A stretch of 64,000 nt of DNA from Inconstantimicrobium porci (GTDB lineage Bacteria; Bacillota; Clostridia; Clostridiales; Clostridiaceae), in assembly GCF_009696465.1 (NCBI RefSeq), contig NZ_VULX01000001.1, positions 1 through 64,000 on the forward strand, given 5' to 3'. Position numbers and translations under genes: made by a program. The notes beneath the pieces are model-generated. The model did not search any database. It was given only the letters and a program-made list of their open reading frames with translations, and was not told where the DNA came from. Positions 8,789-17,959 of the stretch are shown here, piece by piece. Each line of letters opens with the position of its first letter. Within the stretch, counting starts at the first letter, position 1.

Positions 8789-10162
8789 ATGGCACTTATT
8801 CACAAGTTTTATCTTGATGATAGTTATTATGTTATAGATGTTAACTCAGGAAGTCTTCATGTTGTAGATGAAATGATCTATGATATGTTAGGAGATGCTG
8901 ATAAGCTTCAGGATAAAAATGATATTATTAATAAATTGAAGAACAAGTATCCTACTGAAGAACTTGAAGAGGCATATTTAGAACTTGCAGAACTTAAAGA
9001 ACAAGGAATGCTTTATTCAAAAGATTTATATGAAGATATAGCGTTAAACGATGATTCTGAAAACTACATAAAAGCATTATGTCTGAATGTAGTACATGAC
9101 TGTAACTTAAGATGCAAATACTGTTTTGCAGATGAAGGAGAATACCATGGATGCAGAAAGCCAATGTCAGCTGAAATTGGAAAGAAAGCTATTGATTACG
9201 TTATAAGAAAGTCAGGCCCAAGACATAATATCGAAGTCGATTTATTCGGTGGAGAACCAATGATGGTATTCGATACTATAAAAGAAATCGTAGATTATGC
9301 AAGAGTTCAAGAAAAGATCCATAATAAGAATATCAGATTTACAATGACAACTAACTGTACATTACTGAACGAAGAGAGAATGGAATATCTTGATAAAAAT
9401 ATGGGTAATATAGTAATGTCACTTGATGGACGAAAAGAAGTCAATGATGCAGTAAGAGTAAGAGCAGACGGAACGGGATCATATGACAGAATACTTCCAA
9501 ATATAAAGTCAATGATTGCAAGAAGAGATAAGTCTAAGCAATACTATGTAAGAGGAACATTTACAAGAAATAATACAGACTTTTTTGAAGATGTTTTATC
9601 TCTAGCTAATGAAGGATTTACTGAAATATCAGTAGAGCCAGTTGTACTTCCAGATGAAAGTCCTCTTTCATTAAGAAAAGAAGATATACCAATGATTTGT
9701 GAACAGTATGATAAGTTATATTATGAAATGGTTAAAAGAAATAAAGAAGGAAACCCATTTAAGTTCTATCATTTTAATATAGATTTAAATGGAGGACCAT
9801 GTGTATATAAGAGAATATCTGGATGTGGTGCAGGTCATGAGTATGTTGCTGTAACACCAGACGGGGAAATATATCCTTGTCATCAGTTTGTAGGAAATAA
9901 AGATTTCTTACTTGGAACTATTTTTGATGATGACTTAAGAGAAGATATTATAGATGATTTTAAAAAGGCCCATATTTACAACAAGCCTAAGTGTAGAAAC
10001 TGCTGGGCAAGATTCTACTGCAGTGGTGGATGTCAGGCTAATAACTTTAATTTCAATGGAGATATTCACATACCTTATGAAATAGGATGTGAGCTTCAGA
10101 AGAAGAGAATAGAATGTGCAATTGCACTTAAGTCGAAATTATCAGAAATAAATGAGAAATAA
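8789..10162 (+). CDS. scfB: Thioether-forming SCIFF peptide maturase (radical SAM/SPASM)
   Basis: 457 residues. An N-terminal peptide-binding domain (about 1-90) precedes the radical SAM motif C105-xxx-C109-xx-C112 (HDCNLRCKYCFAD). The C-terminal SPASM region has many further Cys, including CHQF, CRNCWARFYCSGGC and a late GCEL, which bind the auxiliary clusters. The enzyme makes Cys-to-alpha or Cys-to-gamma carbon thioether links in the precursor encoded just upstream. AGGAGG is nine bases ahead of the ATG. All cluster motifs look intact. The call rests on both the motifs and the adjacent SCIFF gene. Confidence 0.95.
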   Translation: MALIHKFYLDDSYYVIDVNSGSLHVVDEMIYDMLGDADKLQDKNDIINKLKNKYPTEELEEAYLELAELKEQGMLYSKDLYEDIALNDDSENYIKALCLNVVHDCNLRCKYCFADEGEYHGCRKPMSAEIGKKAIDYVIRKSGPRHNIEVDLFGGEPMMVFDTIKEIVDYARVQEKIHNKNIRFTMTTNCTLLNEERMEYLDKNMGNIVMSLDGRKEVNDAVRVRADGTGSYDRILPNIKSMIARRDKSKQYYVRGTFTRNNTDFFEDVLSLANEGFTEISVEPVVLPDESPLSLRKEDIPMICEQYDKLYYEMVKRNKEGNPFKFYHFNIDLNGGPCVYKRISGCGAGHEYVAVTPDGEIYPCHQFVGNKDFLLGTIFDDDLREDIIDDFKKAHIYNKPKCRNCWARFYCSGGCQANNFNFNGDIHIPYEIGCELQKKRIECAIALKSKLSEINEK

Positions 10163-10210
10163 TTTCTCATTATAGAAAAATAGTGTTATTATAATTAAAT
10201 TTTACAATAA

Positions 10211-10239
10211 TTGACTTATCAACAAATAGGCTATATAAT
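10211..10239 (+). promoter_or_regulatory. SigA promoter for secDF inside a palindrome
   Basis: TTGACT (10211-10216), a 17-base spacer and a consensus TATAAT (10234-10239). The -10 box sits in the left arm of a near-perfect inverted repeat at 10221-10257 with arms AACAAATAGGCTATATA and TATATAGTCTATTTGTT. The palindrome could be an operator, or the terminator of the upstream maturase gene. Confidence 0.7.
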
Positions 10240-10294
10240 TTATATAGTCTATTTGTTAATTAAAATATGAGAATTTTAACAGAGGGGGATAAAG

Positions 10295-11548
10295 ATGAAG
10301 AAAAAAGTAACAAGCACAATTGTATTTATTCTCTGCTTTATAGCAATATGTATAGTCGCTTTTGCAGGATTTAAAGGATTTAAACTTTTTTCTGGTGAAA
10401 ATGAAGTAGAAGTAATACCTTTTGAGCAGCAGATTACAAAAGGCCTTGATTTACAGGGTGGTGTATCTGTACTTATGGAAGTCCAGGCAGATAACGTTTC
10501 AAAAGAAGAACTTGACAGTATAAAGCAGCTTATTTCATTAAGAGTTAATGGAAGTGGAGTTGGTGAAACTGTAATAACAGAAGAAGGACAAAAAAGAATC
10601 AGGGTTGATATACCAGGACAGTATGATTCAAAAAAGATAGTTGATAGTCTTAGTAAAACTGGAGATTTAAAGTTTGTTGATCCAGAAGGAAAGACAATTC
10701 TTACAGGAAAAGATGTTAAGAAAGCAACTGCTTATCTTGATGAAAGCTCTCAGCCGCAGATAGGTCTTGAGTTTAATGATGCAGGAAAGAAAAAGTTTGC
10801 AGAAGCAACATCAAAATTTATAGGAAAGAACATTAAAATAACAATGGATGGCGAAACAATATCAGATGCAACAGTAAATACTGCAATTATTGATGGTAAT
10901 GCAAGAATTGAAGGAAGTAAGTCACTTGATGATGCAAAAGAAAAAGCAAACATCATTAGTGCCGGTGCATTCCCACATCCAATAAAAACAGCTTCAGTTA
11001 GAACTGTTGGAGCTCAGCTTGGAAATGATTCACTTCCAAATGCTATGAAAGCAGGAGCTATTGCACTTGCAATAATATTTGTATTTATGATTGTTTATTA
11101 CAGGGTTCCAGGCTTTATTTCATGTATGTCATTATCATTATATACAGTAATGGTTCTTTGGGCATTTAAAGAAATCGGAGTTGTGTTGACATTACCAGGT
11201 ATTGCAGCATTTATCCTTACAATTGGTATGGCAATAGATGCTAATGTACTTATATTTGAAAGAACAAGAGAAGAACTAAGACTTGGAAGGTCTATAGCTT
11301 CATCTATAAAACTTGGTATAGATAATGCTATGTCATCAATAATAGATTCAAATCTTACAACTATAATTGCAGCATTGATTCTTTACTTCTTTGGATCAGG
11401 TTCAGTTAAGGGATTTGCACTTACTCTTTTAGTTGGTGTTGTTTTAAGTATGGTAACAGCTATATTTATTACAAAGTTCTTTATGTATTTAGCTCTAAAT
11501 ATGGGAATCCTAAAGAAACCATCATATTTTAGGGTTAAAAGGGGGTAA
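10295..11548 (+). CDS. secD: Protein translocase subunit SecD
   Basis: 417 residues. SecD with SecF uses the proton or sodium gradient to complete protein export through SecYEG. An N-terminal membrane segment (about 7-28) is followed by the GLDLQGGVSVLM motif, a periplasmic-type P1 domain, and five C-terminal helices with GMAIDANVLIFERTRE, the conserved D-N-E block. It is shorter than enterobacterial SecD (about 615), as is usual in Clostridia. GAGGGGG is seven bases ahead of the ATG. secF starts nine bases after the stop. Confidence 0.96.
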   Translation: MKKKVTSTIVFILCFIAICIVAFAGFKGFKLFSGENEVEVIPFEQQITKGLDLQGGVSVLMEVQADNVSKEELDSIKQLISLRVNGSGVGETVITEEGQKRIRVDIPGQYDSKKIVDSLSKTGDLKFVDPEGKTILTGKDVKKATAYLDESSQPQIGLEFNDAGKKKFAEATSKFIGKNIKITMDGETISDATVNTAIIDGNARIEGSKSLDDAKEKANIISAGAFPHPIKTASVRTVGAQLGNDSLPNAMKAGAIALAIIFVFMIVYYRVPGFISCMSLSLYTVMVLWAFKEIGVVLTLPGIAAFILTIGMAIDANVLIFERTREELRLGRSIASSIKLGIDNAMSSIIDSNLTTIIAALILYFFGSGSVKGFALTLLVGVVLSMVTAIFITKFFMYLALNMGILKKPSYFRVKRG

Positions 11549-11557
11549 GAAGCAGTT

Positions 11558-12427
11558 ATGAAAATAGTAGAGAAAAAGAAATTATGGTTTTCTATTTCAG
11601 GACTAATAATTCTAATTGGAATCGGCTTCTTTATTTATAGAGGCGGCCTTAATTTAGGAATAGATTTTAAAGGCGGAACTGAAGTTATAATTCAGATTGA
11701 TAAATCATTTAAAAAAGAAGATGCAGATCAGTTAATTAAAAAGCATGCGCCTAATGCTGTTACAAACACAGTAAACAATAATCAGATTCAGATAAGAGAC
11801 AAAGCGGAAGAATTAAATTCAGCAAAAGTCAAGGATATAATGACAGATGTAAAGGATAAGTATAAAGTTGACGATAAAGCCCTTGTTTCACAAAATGAAA
11901 TTGGAGCATCAGTTGGTAAGGAACTTACTAAAAACGCTCTTATAGCTCTTACACTTGCAATATTGGGTATGCTTGTGTATGTTGCAGTTAGATTTAAATG
12001 GGATTTTGGTATAGCTGCAATAATAGCACTTTTACATGATGTGCTTATCACATTAAGTATGTACACTATTTTTAATATTTCAGTAAACAGTTCATTCATA
12101 GCTGCTATACTTACTATTATAGGTTATTCAATGAATGATACAGTTGTTATATTTGATAGAATAAGAGAAAACCTAAAGAGCAAGAGAGGTTCATCTCCAG
12201 CAGAAGTTGCGAACATTTCAATTGCTGCAACTATGTCAAGATCTATCAATACTTCGTTAACAACACTTATTGCTATCGCATCAGTATATGTACTTGTTCC
12301 ATCAATAAGAGATTTTACTTTCCCATTAATGGTAGGTATATTCTCAGGAGCATTTTCTTCAATCTTTATAGCATCACCAATATGGGTTATGCTTAAAGAA
12401 TGGGAAGCAAAGAAAAACAATAAATAA
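11558..12427 (+). CDS. secF: Protein translocase subunit SecF
   Basis: 289 residues, six membrane segments. LNLGIDFKGGTEV is the SecF equivalent of the SecD DLQGG motif, and YSMNDTVVIFDRIREN is the conserved fourth-helix region. SecF pairs with SecD in the export complex. The genes are separate here, as in most Clostridia, and not fused as in Bacillus. A terminator lies ten bases downstream, so secDF is a two-gene unit. Confidence 0.96.
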   Translation: MKIVEKKKLWFSISGLIILIGIGFFIYRGGLNLGIDFKGGTEVIIQIDKSFKKEDADQLIKKHAPNAVTNTVNNNQIQIRDKAEELNSAKVKDIMTDVKDKYKVDDKALVSQNEIGASVGKELTKNALIALTLAILGMLVYVAVRFKWDFGIAAIIALLHDVLITLSMYTIFNISVNSSFIAAILTIIGYSMNDTVVIFDRIRENLKSKRGSSPAEVANISIAATMSRSINTSLTTLIAIASVYVLVPSIRDFTFPLMVGIFSGAFSSIFIASPIWVMLKEWEAKKNNK

Positions 12428-12436
12428 GTTTTTTAT

Positions 12437-12470
12437 AGGACTGAACAAATTGAATGTTCAGTCCTTTTTG
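12437..12470 (+). terminator. secDF terminator
   Basis: Perfect 11-bp stem AGGACTGAACA/TGTTCAGTCCT, a seven-base loop and TTTTTG after the stem. Confidence 0.88.
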
Positions 12471-12622
12471 CTTTTTTAAAATAAAAATGCTATTGGTAGT
12501 TCTCTGTTAACTGTTCACTTAGTGAGAATTTAATTTTCTAATTTGTGTGAAATATATAGTATAAAAACTCATTATAGTTCGTTTTTTTATATATAAGTGT
12601 CTTATCTATTGTAAATAGAGAA

Positions 12623-12650
12623 AAAAACAATTATAATTATAATTGTTTTT
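12623..12650. promoter_or_regulatory. 28-bp perfect AT-only palindrome ahead of the RecJ-like gene
   Basis: The sequence AAAAACAATTATAA followed by its exact reverse complement TTATAATTGTTTTT, with one more T and TAAT after it. It ends nine bases before the GGAGG of the next gene. It could be an operator, a leader hairpin or a terminator. Confidence 0.5.
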
Positions 12651-12671
12651 TAATCTATGGAGGAGTTACAT

Positions 12672-13529
12672 ATGTCTAATTTGTGGGAGAGTATTTACCA
12701 CCCCGATTATATTACTGGATATAATCCGTTTATAATAAAGAATATGAATAGAGCAGTAGATAGAATGGTTGCAGCTATAAATCATAGGGAGAAAATAGTG
12801 ATTTATGGTGGATGTGATGTGGATAGTCTTTGTGGTATTGCGTCATTATTATTGATATTAAAATATCTTAATGCAGATGTTGAATATTTAATTGATGATA
12901 TATCCGGGAATAATAATGTTATAGATAGTAGTACAATAAAAAATTCTATTGATTTTTTAGGGGCTCAGTTATTGATATCTGTGGGAGTGAACTTCGCTTC
13001 GAATGATGAAGTTGAATTATGCAAACAACTTAATATTGATAGTATTGTTGTAGAAAATAAAAAGACAGTTAATGATAAAGAAATAATATATATTAATCCA
13101 AGTGAAAGAGATTGCACATATAGATACAAGGATTTATCTACAAGTGGAATCACTTTTAAGCTTATGCAGGCTATAGCGATTTACTATAATATGAATAGAA
13201 TTAATAGATATCTTGATCTTATACTGCTAGGTACTATGTGTAAGGAAATAAATACGCAGGGTGAAAATAGGATCTTCTTAAAAGTAGGAGAAAAATATCT
13301 AAAGGCTACTGATAATTATGGCCTTAAAGCTATAATGAGTAGCTATAAGATAAATGAGATTAATAAGAATAGTATTTGGGATATAATAAGAATATTAACT
13401 CCTATATCTGGGGTTGTAAGCAGAAGAGATAATGCCAGAATAGTTGTTGAGCTTCTGACTACCGATGATAAAGATAGGGCTAAACAGATTGTTAAATACT
13501 TAAAAAAAGGAAGGCTTGTTCAGATTTAG
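12672..13529 (+). CDS. RecJ-like DHH-domain protein with all catalytic motifs lost
   Basis: 285 residues, corresponding only to the DHH core of RecJ, a 5'-3' single-strand exonuclease usually about 560-590 residues. Shared blocks include CDVDS (48-52), INPSERDC (141-148), TSGITFKLMQA (158-168) and RDNARIVVELLTTDD (252-266). The metal-binding residues are gone: motif I GDYDVDG reads GGCDVDS, VDNG reads VGVN (104-107), DHH reads ENK (128-130) and the Asp of GTIAD reads Lys191. The DHHA1 and OB domains are absent. The frame is intact with a good GGAGG, so it looks expressed but not nucleolytic. The start at ATG 12672 is chosen because the ATG at 12657 overlaps the ribosome binding site. recJ usually lies between secF and apt in Clostridium. 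Confidence 0.75.
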   Translation: MSNLWESIYHPDYITGYNPFIIKNMNRAVDRMVAAINHREKIVIYGGCDVDSLCGIASLLLILKYLNADVEYLIDDISGNNNVIDSSTIKNSIDFLGAQLLISVGVNFASNDEVELCKQLNIDSIVVENKKTVNDKEIIYINPSERDCTYRYKDLSTSGITFKLMQAIAIYYNMNRINRYLDLILLGTMCKEINTQGENRIFLKVGEKYLKATDNYGLKAIMSSYKINEINKNSIWDIIRILTPISGVVSRRDNARIVVELLTTDDKDRAKQIVKYLKKGRLVQI

Positions 13530-13683
13530 TACATAATTAATATAGGCAGTTTTATAAACAACATAATTGCAGGAAGAGTTAATGCTATATATAAAATTGA
13601 ATATATAGTTTTTATCTGTTCATATAATATTAATTTAAGTCATGCCATTTACAAAAATCAAGTAAGAATATGGAGGAGTAATT

Positions 13684-14202
13684 ATGGAATTAAAAGAAAA
13701 GATTAGAGTTATTGATGGTTTCCCAAAAGAAGGTATAAGCTTTAAGGATATTACTACTTTAGTAGCTGATGGTGAAGCTTTTAAAGAATCAATAGACAAA
13801 ATTGCTCAATATTTAAAGGATAAAAATGTTGATGTAATTGTAGGACCAGAAGCAAGAGGATTTATTTTTGGTGTTCCAGTAGCATATGCTATGGGAATTG
13901 GTTTCGTTCCAGTTAGAAAACCAGGTAAACTTCCAGCTGAAACTATAGGAGTTGAATATTCTCTTGAATATGGTACAGATAAACTTGAAATGCATAAAGA
14001 TGCTATTAAAAAAGGACAGAGAGTTGCAATAGTAGATGATCTTCTTGCTACAGGTGGTACAATAGAAGCAGTTGCTAAGCTTGTTGAGCAAGCTGGAGGA
14101 GAAGTTGTTTCTATGGATTTTGCAATTGAACTTACAGATTTAAATGGCAGAGAAAAACTTAGCAAGTATGACGTTATGTCTTTAGTTCAGTACAACGTAT
14201 AA
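13684..14202 (+). CDS. apt: Adenine phosphoribosyltransferase
   Basis: 172 residues, standard length. Apt makes AMP from adenine and PRPP in purine salvage. The PRPP-binding loop is [13 protein letters not shown] (about 116-128), and the N-terminal [11 protein letters not shown] and GPEARGF blocks are typical. GGAGG lies seven bases before the ATG. The pair apt-relA is conserved in Firmicutes, linking purine salvage to (p)ppGpp metabolism. A hairpin terminator lies between them here. Confidence 0.96.
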   Translation: MELKEKIRVIDGFPKEGISFKDITTLVADGEAFKESIDKIAQYLKDKNVDVIVGPEARGFIFGVPVAYAMGIGFVPVRKPGKLPAETIGVEYSLEYGTDKLEMHKDAIKKGQRVAIVDDLLATGGTIEAVAKLVEQAGGEVVSMDFAIELTDLNGREKLSKYDVMSLVQYNV

Positions 14203-14206
14203 CTTA

Positions 14207-14235
14207 TTGATTGTAAGGAAAAAATGTAATATAAT
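14207..14235 (+). promoter_or_regulatory. SigA promoter for relA
   Basis: TTGATT (14207-14212), a 17-base spacer and TATAAT (14230-14235), starting five bases after the apt stop. Transcripts from it would begin only a few bases ahead of the hairpin at 14249. Confidence 0.65.
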
Positions 14236-14248
14236 AGTGATAATATAT

Positions 14249-14277
14249 GGCTGGTTACTTAACCAGCCTTTGATTTT
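14249..14277 (+). terminator. apt terminator
   Basis: Perfect 9-bp stem GGCTGGTTA/TAACCAGCC followed by TTTGATTTT. It ends apt transcripts, and it would also form the 5' hairpin of the relA message made from the promoter just upstream. Confidence 0.8.
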
Positions 14278-14313
14278 AGAATAATTATGTTGTTGTGAGG
14301 AGATAAAAAGCTA

Positions 14314-16497
14314 ATGTTAGATAGTATACTACAAAAAATAAAAGAAAATAAGTTAAATGTTGATATAGACTTAATAACAAAGGCTTATAATTTTGCTTTT
14401 GATGCACACAAGGACCAGAAGAGGGAATCTGGTGAACCATACATAATCCATCCTATTTGCGTTTCGGAGATACTTGTTGATCTTGGGATGGATACCAATA
14501 CAATTATTGCAGGTCTTCTTCATGATGTTATAGAGGATACTCCATATACTTACGATGATATAAAAAATTTATTTAACGATGAAGTTGCTAATCTTGTCGA
14601 TGGTGTTACTAAACTTGGAAAAATAAAGTATATGACAAAAGAAGAACAGCAGGCAGAGAACGTAAGAAAAATGTTGCTTGCTATGGCTAAAGACATAAGA
14701 GTAATAATAATTAAACTGGCAGATAGATTATATAATTTAAGGACTTTAAAATTTAAAAGCCCTGAAAAACAGAAAGAAAAAGCAAAGGAAACTTTTGATA
14801 TTTATGCTCCTCTAGCACACAGATTAGGTATTTCTAAAATTAAATGGGAACTAGAAGATTTAGCTTTCAGATATCTTCATCCAGATGAATATTATGACCT
14901 TGTTAAGCAAATTGCTGAAAAAAGAGTTGAAAGAGAAACTTATATTAAAAAGGTAATGGAAGATCTTGGGAATAATCTTGATGATGCAGGAATCCAGGCG
15001 GATATTGATGGAAGACCAAAGCATTTTTATAGTATCTATAGAAAGATGGTTAATAAGAATAAAACACTTGACCAGATTTTCGATCTTACAGCTATACGTG
15101 TGCTTGTTGGTACGGTTAAGGATTGCTATGCTGTGCTTGGTATTGTACATACAATATATAAGCCTATTCCAGGAAGATTTAAGGATTATATAGCTATGCC
15201 TAAACCTAATATGTATCAATCGCTTCATACGACTGTTATAGGACCTCAAGGAAAAACATTTGAAATTCAGATAAGAACATTTGAAATGCATAAAACTGCT
15301 GAGTATGGTATTGCTGCTCACTGGAAGTACAAAGAAGTAGGCTCAGAGGTTACTCATACTGATTCTTTTGAAACTAAGCTTTCGTGGCTGAGAGATATGC
15401 TTGAATGGCAGAAGGAAACATCTGATGCTGAAGAATTTATGGAAGGTTTCAAGATGGATCTGTTCACGGACGAAATATTTGTTTTTACGCCTAAAGGGGT
15501 AGTAATCAATCTTCCTAAGGATGCAACACCTGTTGACTTCGCATATAAAATTCATACTGATATAGGAAATAGGTGTGTTGGTGCTAAGATAAACGGTAAG
15601 ATGGTTACTCTTGACCATAAGCTTAAGACTGGAGAAATAATTGAGATACTTACATCAGCTGTTGCAAAAGGACCTAACATGGACTGGCTGACTTTTGTTA
15701 CAAGCAATCAGGCCAAGACAAAGATAAAGCAGTGGTTCAGAAAGACTAGGAGAGTAGAAAATCTTGATAAAGGTAAAGAACTGCTTGAAAAGGAATGTAA
15801 AAAGCAACTTGTTAATTTCTCTGATTTTAGTAAATCAGAGCTATTTGCTAAGATATTTAAGAAATACAATTTCAACAGCATAGATGATGTATATGCTGCA
15901 GTAGGAGCAGGTATGCTTCTTGCTTCATCCCTTGTTTTAAGATTAAAAGAAGAAACTACTGATCATCACATTAGTAATGAACAGATTTTAAAAATGACAG
16001 AAGAACAGGCTCAGAAGAATGAAAAGAAAGACAGAGCTTCAAAAGGTAGTTATGGCATAACTGTTAAGGGTGTTGAAAATATTATGGTTAGATTTTCAAA
16101 GTGCTGCAGCCCTGTACCTGGTGATGAGATAGTTGGATTTATAACAAAAGGGAGAGGCGTTTCAATACATAGAAAAGATTGTACTAACTTAAAGTCAATG
16201 TCTGATGAAGAAAAGGAGAGACTAGTTGAAGTAAGCTGGGGAGAAGAAAAAGGCAAGGGATATTCAGCTGAATTCCAAGTTGAAGCTGAAGACAGAACTG
16301 GACTTCTTGCAGATATAATGCAGCTTATAACTAATGATAATCTTCAGCTGACATCACTTAATGCCAAGTCTTTAAAGAATGGTGTGGCCGTGATGAATGT
16401 TATGGTGACAGTTGACAACAAGGAAAAGCTTAATACTCTTATGAAGAAAATAAAAGCAATAAGAGGAGTTATTGAAGTATATAGAATGAATAGTTAG
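14314..16497 (+). CDS. relA: Bifunctional (p)ppGpp synthetase/hydrolase
   Basis: 727 residues, long Rel type. The hydrolase domain has H46, H70-D71 (GLLHDVIEDT) and further conserved blocks, so it appears active. The synthetase domain contains RPKHFYSIYRKM and TAIRVLVG. TGS (about 390-450, VFTPKGVVINLP), a Cys-containing linker with RFSKCCSPVPGDEIVG, and a C-terminal ACT domain (about 655-727) follow. It makes and degrades (p)ppGpp on ribosomes during amino-acid starvation. GTGAGGAG precedes the ATG. dtd begins nine bases downstream, a standard neighbour. Confidence 0.96.
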   Translation: MLDSILQKIKENKLNVDIDLITKAYNFAFDAHKDQKRESGEPYIIHPICVSEILVDLGMDTNTIIAGLLHDVIEDTPYTYDDIKNLFNDEVANLVDGVTKLGKIKYMTKEEQQAENVRKMLLAMAKDIRVIIIKLADRLYNLRTLKFKSPEKQKEKAKETFDIYAPLAHRLGISKIKWELEDLAFRYLHPDEYYDLVKQIAEKRVERETYIKKVMEDLGNNLDDAGIQADIDGRPKHFYSIYRKMVNKNKTLDQIFDLTAIRVLVGTVKDCYAVLGIVHTIYKPIPGRFKDYIAMPKPNMYQSLHTTVIGPQGKTFEIQIRTFEMHKTAEYGIAAHWKYKEVGSEVTHTDSFETKLSWLRDMLEWQKETSDAEEFMEGFKMDLFTDEIFVFTPKGVVINLPKDATPVDFAYKIHTDIGNRCVGAKINGKMVTLDHKLKTGEIIEILTSAVAKGPNMDWLTFVTSNQAKTKIKQWFRKTRRVENLDKGKELLEKECKKQLVNFSDFSKSELFAKIFKKYNFNSIDDVYAAVGAGMLLASSLVLRLKEETTDHHISNEQILKMTEEQAQKNEKKDRASKGSYGITVKGVENIMVRFSKCCSPVPGDEIVGFITKGRGVSIHRKDCTNLKSMSDEEKERLVEVSWGEEKGKGYSAEFQVEAEDRTGLLADIMQLITNDNLQLTSLNAKSLKNGVAVMNVMVTVDNKEKLNTLMKKIKAIRGVIEVYRMNS

Positions 16498-16506
16498 GGA
16501 GAGATT

Positions 16507-16956
16507 ATGAGAGCAGTTGTACAAAGAGTTAAAGAATCAAGTGTAAAGATAGATGGCAGCATTGTTGGAAAAATAAATAAAGGGTTTAATGTACTTATTG
16601 GTATATCAAAAGATGATACTATTGATGATTTAAAATATATTAAAGATAAAATCATGAACTTAAGAGTTTTTGAAGATGAAAATAATAAGATGAATCTTTC
16701 CATTAAGGATGTTAATGGTGAACTTTTAATAGTTTCTCAGTTCACTTTATATGGTGACTGCAGAAAAGGGAGAAGACCAAATTTCATGAATGCTTTATCT
16801 GGTGATGAGGCAGAAAAATTATATGAAGAATTTCTTGGAATGATAAGGCAAGAAAATATTGTAGTTGAAACAGGTGTTTTTGGCGCTGATATGGAAGTTT
16901 GCATTATTAATGATGGACCTGTAACACTGCTTATTGATAGTAAAAAAACTTTTTAG
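16507..16956 (+). CDS. dtd: D-aminoacyl-tRNA deacylase
   Basis: 149 residues. Dtd removes D-amino acids, and Gly from tRNA-Ala, to proofread charged tRNAs. The two signature motifs are present: [12 protein letters not shown] (about 78-89) and the cross-subunit [10 protein letters not shown] near the C-terminus. It follows relA by nine bases and probably shares its transcript. The next gene starts 13 bases after its stop. Confidence 0.96.
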   Translation: MRAVVQRVKESSVKIDGSIVGKINKGFNVLIGISKDDTIDDLKYIKDKIMNLRVFEDENNKMNLSIKDVNGELLIVSQFTLYGDCRKGRRPNFMNALSGDEAEKLYEEFLGMIRQENIVVETGVFGADMEVCIINDGPVTLLIDSKKTF

Positions 16957-16969
16957 GAGTGATTTTAAT

Positions 16970-17572
16970 ATGCTTAAGATTTTTTCAATGGTGGTTGGAG
17001 AATATGGTGAAAACTGCTATGCAGTTCATGATAAACAAAGCTTAAGAAGCTTTATAGTTGACCCTGGTTCAGAACATGAAAGAATATTAGATGGATTAAA
17101 GAAGCATAACATTAAGCCTGAGTTTATACTTATTACTCATGGACATCTTGACCATGTTAATGCTGTTGATGCAATGGTAAATGAATTCGGTATTCCTGTT
17201 TATATTGCCGAGAAGGATATGACGGCAGTAAGAGAAGGAAGAACTATATTCGGTACAATAGTGAGTGATGTTCAGTATATAAATGATGGTGATATAATAA
17301 AGTTTGGCGATAAGGACATTAAAGTTATATCAACTCCAGGTCATTCAATGGGGGGAGTATGTTTCGCTATTGATGATATTATATTCAGTGGAGATACTTT
17401 GTTCTATACAGCAGTAGGTCGTACAGATATGTATGGAGGCAATTACGAAGAAATATTAAGAAGTGTGAAAAATAAGCTTTTTACACTTCCAGATAATACA
17501 GTAGTCCTTCCGGGACATGGACAGAGCACATCAATTGGATTTGAAAAGGCAAATAATCCATTCTTTATGTAA
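16970..17572 (+). CDS. MBL-fold metallohydrolase (GloB/YcbL-like)
   Basis: 200 residues. The metal-binding motif is THGHLDHVNAV (HxHxDH), followed by a His in STPGHSMGGVCF, an Asp in FSGDTLF and a closing His in LPGHGQST, the full metallo-beta-lactamase ligand set. Proteins of this kind act on thioesters such as hydroxyacyl-glutathione or related thiols; the substrate here is unknown. The frame is open from 16934, inside dtd, but the ATG at 16970 has AGGAGTGA ten bases upstream. It closes the relA-dtd unit; repeat copy B follows. Confidence 0.9.
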   Translation: MLKIFSMVVGEYGENCYAVHDKQSLRSFIVDPGSEHERILDGLKKHNIKPEFILITHGHLDHVNAVDAMVNEFGIPVYIAEKDMTAVREGRTIFGTIVSDVQYINDGDIIKFGDKDIKVISTPGHSMGGVCFAIDDIIFSGDTLFYTAVGRTDMYGGNYEEILRSVKNKLFTLPDNTVVLPGHGQSTSIGFEKANNPFFM

Positions 17573-17623
17573 TATTTAGAGCTTTTTATCTACAGTTTAT
17601 TATTGGTATAGACGAAAAAGCCA

Positions 17624-17868
17624 ATGTATGATTTATATTGTATAATTCAGGATGAAATTCATGAGACTATCGCTCATGAATTTCTGAATTTGATGGAGCA
17701 CATCTCCAAACTTTTGCAAAAGATTAAGGCTTAGGCGAGTTTTAAAGAGGACTTGTCCTCTGCTTAAGCAGACATTCCAAATCTTTGATTTGGCATGTTC
17801 GCTTATGCCTTGGCTAGAACTCCCATTGGGGAGTTCAATCTGAAATTATACATTTTAAATTATAAATT
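17624..17868 (+). repeat. Modular palindromic repeat, copy B (most complete)
   Basis: Reference copy for the family. In order: end word TGTATAATTCAGGATGA, P1 AATTCATGAG...CTCATGAATT, P2 TGGAGCACATCTCCA, P3 AGAGGACTTGTCCTCT, P4 GACATTCCAAATCTTTGATT plus TGGCATGTTCGCTT, P5 AACTCCCATTGGGGAGTT, then CAATCTGAAATTATACA. The two ends are inverted repeats: the right end reads TGTATAATTTCAGATTGA on the other strand. It fills the gap between the MBL-fold gene and hemZ. No open frame of note lies within it, and the rest of the 387-base gap shows only AT-rich sequence. Confidence 0.85.
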
Positions 17869-17959
17869 ACTAAATAATTTCGCTATAGTTGAAATATATA
17901 AATTTATATTAATGAATAACTAAATGAAGCAATAATTTAATAGTGCTGGGGGTGAATAG

